DNA of 18,735 bases from Dehalococcoidia bacterium (lineage in GTDB: Bacteria; Chloroflexota; Dehalococcoidia; Bin125). Made by a program: the position numbers and the translations under genes. The stretch lies in the NCBI GenBank assembly GCA_007571275.1, contig RKRS01000070.1:1-18735 (forward strand). The letters run 5' to 3'. Positions 15,817 through 18,735 of the stretch are shown here, one piece after another. Below the pieces are notes generated by a model. It had not been told where the DNA came from and did not search any database. It saw nothing but the letters and a program-made list of their open reading frames with translations. How positions within the stretch are numbered: position 1 is the stretch's first letter; the number at the start of each line of letters is the position of its first letter.

Positions 15817-16221
15817 CTATTCGTCTTCGGCTTCATCCGCTGCTGAATCCCGATCATCATCCTCGTCTGCCCCATCATCCTCATAGAACTCTTCCGACTC
15901 GGCCAATCCTTTGATATCGCCCAGAATCTGCTCCAGGTGCGGGCCATTGCCTGAGCCACGAATTATCCTCAGCAGCGGACCAAGAAAGCCGGAGAACTCG
16001 AGCACCGCTTCGGCTCGGGTGATGGAACCAGTCGCTCGCTCAAACCGAAAATCATAGCGCGCGCCCGTCAGCGACGTTGACCAGCCAATCGCATAATGCC
16101 GCGGCGATTCATTCACGACTTCCTGAAACGCGCCCTCTGTCACCGCCCGCTCCAGGACCTCCAACGTCGCCTCGAAGGCGTCAATCGGTTCCGCATCGAT
16201 CTCAATCTCGCGCATCGTCAT
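15817..16221 (-). CDS. Small hypothetical protein with acidic C-terminal tail
   Basis: I do not recognise the family with certainty. The 134-residue protein has a folded part of about 105 residues. It begins with an alternating acidic strand (REIEIDAEPIDAFEATLEVLERAV) and continues with YAIGWSTSLTGARYDFRFERATGSITRAEAVLEF. The alternation of strands with a central helix would suit a small SRPBCC/START-like barrel, but this is a guess from pattern. The last 28 residues (from AESEEFYEDD) are almost all Asp, Glu and Ala, a strongly acidic disordered tail. GGAG lies 7 bases before the ATG at 16221; the ATG at 16215 is an alternative. It precedes the SDR and crotonase genes on the same strand and may share their transcript. 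Confidence 0.7.
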   Translation of the reverse strand: MTMREIEIDAEPIDAFEATLEVLERAVTEGAFQEVVNESPRHYAIGWSTSLTGARYDFRFERATGSITRAEAVLEFSGFLGPLLRIIRGSGNGPHLEQILGDIKGLAESEEFYEDDGADEDDDRDSAADEAEDE

Positions 16222-16281
16222 TCGTCAACTCCAGCCGCGTACGCTCACTGTTGGAATCCAATCGCAATACGATGATCCATT
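16222..16281. promoter_or_regulatory. Divergent intergenic region with a TTGGAATCCAA inverted repeat
   Basis: A 60-base gap feeding the acidic-protein group (minus) and the methyltransferase group (plus). A perfect 11-base inverted repeat, TTGGA-A-TCCAA, occupies 16251-16261. It could be an operator, although a repeat this short can occur by chance. Its TTGGAA half may also be a plus-strand -35; no convincing -10 is seen. Confidence 0.35.
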
Positions 16282-17301
16282 GTGACGCAGCCTAGACTCG
16301 ACACGCCCAAACTCCATGTTGTTCCCGATCTCGACTCCGTCGAGCAGGTCGCGTACGACGCCGGCCTCGCAGTCCGAGCCGACGCTGCCTCACGCGCTCC
16401 CGGCTGGATTGCTCGCACTGTCGATGTCGCGCTCAACACCAACCATGGCTTTCCGCGCGGCGAGGCGCGCATTGCGCTCCAGCTCGGTCCCGCCGACGAA
16501 GTAGTCGCTGCGCTGTTACCCGCTCTGCTCTCACCAAACAAGCGGATGCGGCGACGTTCGATGACCCTGCTCCCTCGCCTGGACCCTGACGAGGTCTGCC
16601 GCCAACTCAATCCAGTGTTGGAGACCGGTGAGCGGAAATCGAGACGCGCCGCCTGTGTCGCCCTGGCTGCGATCGGATCGCCGGCCAAAGCGCTGCTGGA
16701 GCGTCTGTTGAATGATCCGGACCAGGCGATTCGCAATCGCGCCCGACGCGCGCTCGACGCCATTGCCGCGCGTCCGCCTGAGAGCGGCAATCGCAGCCTC
16801 TCTCACGTCCGACCGTTCGGACTCCCCTACCGTGATACGCCACCGCACAGACCACAGTCGTTTGCTGTGGCCGCTTTCAACTTCTCGTACGGCGTCAACC
16901 TCGGCACGCTCGTCCGCAGCGCGGAAGCCGCTGGCGCGGAGGCCGTCTGGATCATCGGCCGCGATTTCTACTATCGGCCTTCAACCAAAGGCTCCGACTG
17001 GTGGCTGCCTGTCGAAACGTTCGATTCCCCCGCTGAGTGTCTCGAGCGCGCTGCCGACGAGGGCTTCGAGATCGTGGCGCTCCAGCAAGGACCCGCTGCG
17101 CGACCAGTCTGGGAGGCTGAGTGGCCGCAACGACCGCTGATCGTCGCAGGTAATGAGGGCGACGGTCTACCACAACAGTTCATCGAGGCCGCTACGCTGC
17201 AACTCGAACTGCCGCTCTATGGCCAGATCGACAGCCTCAACGTCGCGGTAGCGACGTCGGTCGCCATGTTCGCCTTTCGCGGCTGGCAGGCTCGGCAATG
17301 A
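16282..17301 (+). CDS. SpoU-family (SPOUT) RNA methyltransferase with N-terminal HEAT-like repeats
   Basis: A 339-residue protein of two parts. Residues 190-337 are a SpoU/TrmH-type methyltransferase that would 2'-O-methylate ribose in tRNA or rRNA using AdoMet. Motif 1 is NLGTLVRSAEAAG with Asn206 and Arg212, motif 2 is GNEGDGL at 290-296 with Glu292, and motif 3 is SLNVAVATSVAMF at 318-330; together these build the trefoil knot. Residues about 60-165 are a helical region with paired helices (LLPALLSPNKRMRRRSMTLLPRL, LNPVLETGERKSRRAACVALAAI, LLERLLNDPDQAIRNRARRALDAI) that read as HEAT/PBS-lyase-like repeats, basic enough to bind RNA. The GTG at 16282 is the first possible start after an in-frame stop at 16273-16275. 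The next gene overlaps the end by 4 bases. Confidence 0.85.
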   Translation: MTQPRLDTPKLHVVPDLDSVEQVAYDAGLAVRADAASRAPGWIARTVDVALNTNHGFPRGEARIALQLGPADEVVAALLPALLSPNKRMRRRSMTLLPRLDPDEVCRQLNPVLETGERKSRRAACVALAAIGSPAKALLERLLNDPDQAIRNRARRALDAIAARPPESGNRSLSHVRPFGLPYRDTPPHRPQSFAVAAFNFSYGVNLGTLVRSAEAAGAEAVWIIGRDFYYRPSTKGSDWWLPVETFDSPAECLERAADEGFEIVALQQGPAARPVWEAEWPQRPLIVAGNEGDGLPQQFIEAATLQLELPLYGQIDSLNVAVATSVAMFAFRGWQARQ

Positions 17302-18224
17302 GCCGCCGCTTCAGTCGCAGACGCCTCCTGCGCGCGGGCGCTGTGTTGGCAGTTGGCTCAGTCCTCGGACCCGCTCTACCAGCCCAGGCCCGTGAAACCG
17401 ACGCCGTTCCACTGGTCGCGGGGATAAACACGCACACATGGTGCGGACCTGACATGCCCATTGCTGAAGCCACAGCAGGGTTACCGCTGAACATCGCGCA
17501 CGGATGGGATGTCGCTGAGCGCCAATGGCTCGCCTACGCGCCCAACACCCCGATCAACACGATCGGCAACCTGCGTCACGGCCAGCCACTGTTTCTGGAT
17601 CTGCAGGCGGACGCCAGTTGGTCGCAACCTCGCCTCCGCGGCGCGATGCCACAGGCCATCGGATTACCAGTGGGCTGGTCGTTTGTCGGTTGGTCCGGGC
17701 TGCACGAGCCGGTATGGACAGCGCTCGGTGAAGAATCGTTCGGGCCAGTCGCCGAGGCCTGGCGCTGGAACAGCAACCTCCAGGAGTGGGTTTCCTATAT
17801 CCCGGGACAATCTGCCCAGCAGCTGTTTGCCGTGCTCCATCCGGGCGATGCATTGTGGCTACGGATGCGCGTTGACGGTGTGCGTTGGAATCCCGCCGAC
17901 GGCATCGCCGACACCGATCGCGCAGCGCGGCTCGTCGAAGGCACAATCACGTACTACCATCCCTCGCTAGCTGGCGGCCAGATGTATTGCTCGGGACGGA
18001 TCTATGATCCGCAGGACCTCACGGTCGGCGCAGCGGTCACCTGGCCATGCGGGACCCGGTTGCGTATCTGGAGAGGCGAACGCTTCGTTGATGTCGTCGT
18101 CCAGGACACCGGCCTGCTGGCTCACAACCAGGTAGATCTCTCCGAGGCGGCATTCCAGCAGCTGGCCATCCTTCCTGAAGGGCGTGTAAGCGTTCTGATC
18201 GAAGTTCTCTCAGGTCCGCAATAG
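17298..18224 (+). CDS. Tat-exported protein with a duplicated W-rich module and RlpA-like double-psi beta-barrel
   Basis: A 308-residue secreted protein. The N-terminus carries a Tat signal: SRRRLLR at 6-12, a hydrophobic stretch to about 29 and a probable AQA cleavage site near residue 31. Residues 69-108 (GWDVAERQWLAYAP...) and 156-197 (RWNSNLQEWVSYIP...) resemble each other: W, a polar linker, W, a YxP turn, a hydrophobic middle, a Gly then L-x-L, and a closing W. This appears to be an internal duplication of about 40 residues. Residues 215-305 (EGTITYYHPSLAGG to VLIEVL) form a double-psi beta-barrel of the RlpA type, with Asp270-Thr271 and Asp280 at the active-site region; relatives cleave or bind peptidoglycan. 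The ATGA overlap with the methyltransferase indicates coupled translation. Cell-wall lytic activity is likely but not proven. Confidence 0.82.
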   Translation: MSRRFSRRRLLRAGAVLAVGSVLGPALPAQARETDAVPLVAGINTHTWCGPDMPIAEATAGLPLNIAHGWDVAERQWLAYAPNTPINTIGNLRHGQPLFLDLQADASWSQPRLRGAMPQAIGLPVGWSFVGWSGLHEPVWTALGEESFGPVAEAWRWNSNLQEWVSYIPGQSAQQLFAVLHPGDALWLRMRVDGVRWNPADGIADTDRAARLVEGTITYYHPSLAGGQMYCSGRIYDPQDLTVGAAVTWPCGTRLRIWRGERFVDVVVQDTGLLAHNQVDLSEAAFQQLAILPEGRVSVLIEVLSGPQ

Positions 18225-18277
18225 ACGCCGATCATTTTCACGAGTCACACATACGCTGAGCCCATGGAGAACCTGTC

Positions 18278-18735
18278 ATGAGCCGACGCGCAGCCTTCCT
18301 GAGCACTCTCACATCCGTCACGATTGCCGTGGCTGTCACGGCAATGGCCTTCATATTGATCGGGGATGACATCCCGACTGACGAAATCCAAATCTCGACC
18401 GCCTCAGTCACGATGTCTGAACGCTCAACCGGATTGAGCAGTAACAGCCCAGCTGAAGAGATACTGACCACGAGCATTGTCCAAAACGAACTGTCCGCAT
18501 CGTCTGTGCCGATCGTGTCGCAGCCGCCTCAGCTGACGCAGATAGATGCGTCCAAGACCACTGTTGCGCCCCCTCAATCACCCGTCGATTGGGCCGCAAT
18601 CTATGTCCAGGTGGTGCCGGCGCTCGTCACTGTCGCCACCGATGAAGGGGCTGGCTCCGGCTTCTTTGTCAGCGAAGACGGGCGTCTGATTACCAATTTC
18701 CATGTCGTGTCTGGCGCTGAGGAGATTCAAATCTA
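18278..18735 (+). CDS. HtrA/DegP-like serine protease, N-terminal part (partial)
   Basis: The gene runs off the right edge after 152 codons. A hydrophobic segment at about 12-28 after two arginines anchors or exports the protein. Residues 30-105 form a Ser/Thr/Pro-rich, probably disordered linker. The trypsin-like domain begins near residue 106 with VQVVPALVTVAT, GAGSGFFVSEDGRLITN and FHVV, in which His142 is the catalytic histidine. The Asp, Ser and any PDZ domain lie beyond the window. Relatives are envelope quality-control proteases. GGAGA at 18266-18270 lies 7 bases before the ATG. It follows the RlpA-like gene by 53 bases on the same strand, which fits a cell-envelope group. Confidence 0.85.
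   Translation, partial: MSRRAAFLSTLTSVTIAVAVTAMAFILIGDDIPTDEIQISTASVTMSERSTGLSSNSPAEEILTTSIVQNELSASSVPIVSQPPQLTQIDASKTTVAPPQSPVDWAAIYVQVVPALVTVATDEGAGSGFFVSEDGRLITNFHVVSGAEEIQI

Noticed and set aside
1..18735. CRISPR arrays, tRNAs, rRNAs, insertion sequences and defence islands
   Set aside because: I looked on both strands for direct repeats, transposase motifs, clover-leaf-like blocks and toxin-antitoxin or nuclease motifs, and saw none; all gaps are 161 bases or less.

Overview
The window is a densely packed stretch of a GC-rich bacterial chromosome with ordinary AGGAGG-type ribosome binding sites and several GTG starts. I see no phage, insertion sequence, CRISPR array, tRNA or rRNA. The gene content (class III aminotransferase, large glutamate synthase subunit, RlpA-like Tat protein, SpoU methylase with a HEAT-like N-terminus) fits a free-living bacterium, perhaps Chloroflexota or Actinomycetota. 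That assignment is an impression, not a demonstrated placement.

Layout. Bases 1-635 (minus) hold the N-terminal part of a Dph6-type ATP-pyrophosphatase, cut by the window edge. A 78-base divergent gap follows. Next comes a tight five-gene plus-strand cluster (714-5531): HpcH/HpaI aldolase, Ldh2-type malate/lactate dehydrogenase, MarR regulator, DHA2 (14-TM) MFS exporter with proline-rich tails, and a small single-TM protein. Gaps are 16 bases or less and several stops and starts nearly touch, so this is probably one transcript for handling a hydroxy/oxo acid and exporting a toxic compound. Converging on it is a 4.5 kb minus-strand glutamate synthase large subunit (5568-10121) without a visible small subunit. 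Upstream of it, on the same strand, is a class III PLP aminotransferase (10283-11638).

From 11724 a plus-strand run encodes a TVP38/VTT membrane protein, a flavin-reductase-like protein and an HSL-type esterase (to 14076). Seven bases later a minus-strand group ends: reading in its own direction it is a small acidic protein (16221-15817), an SDR oxidoreductase and an enoyl-CoA hydratase (to 14084). After a 60-base divergent gap, plus-strand genes encode a HEAT-SpoU RNA methyltransferase, a Tat-exported RlpA-like protein (4-base overlap) and the start of an HtrA/DegP-like serine protease cut by the right edge.

Most gene families are well known. The parts least explained by known families are the regulator-exporter-small protein end of the first cluster, the duplicated module in the RlpA-like protein, the HEAT-SpoU fusion and the acidic-tailed small protein. 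I did not find a clearly new defence or mobile system. No gene-free stretch exceeds 300 bases; the longest gap is 161 bases (10122-10282).
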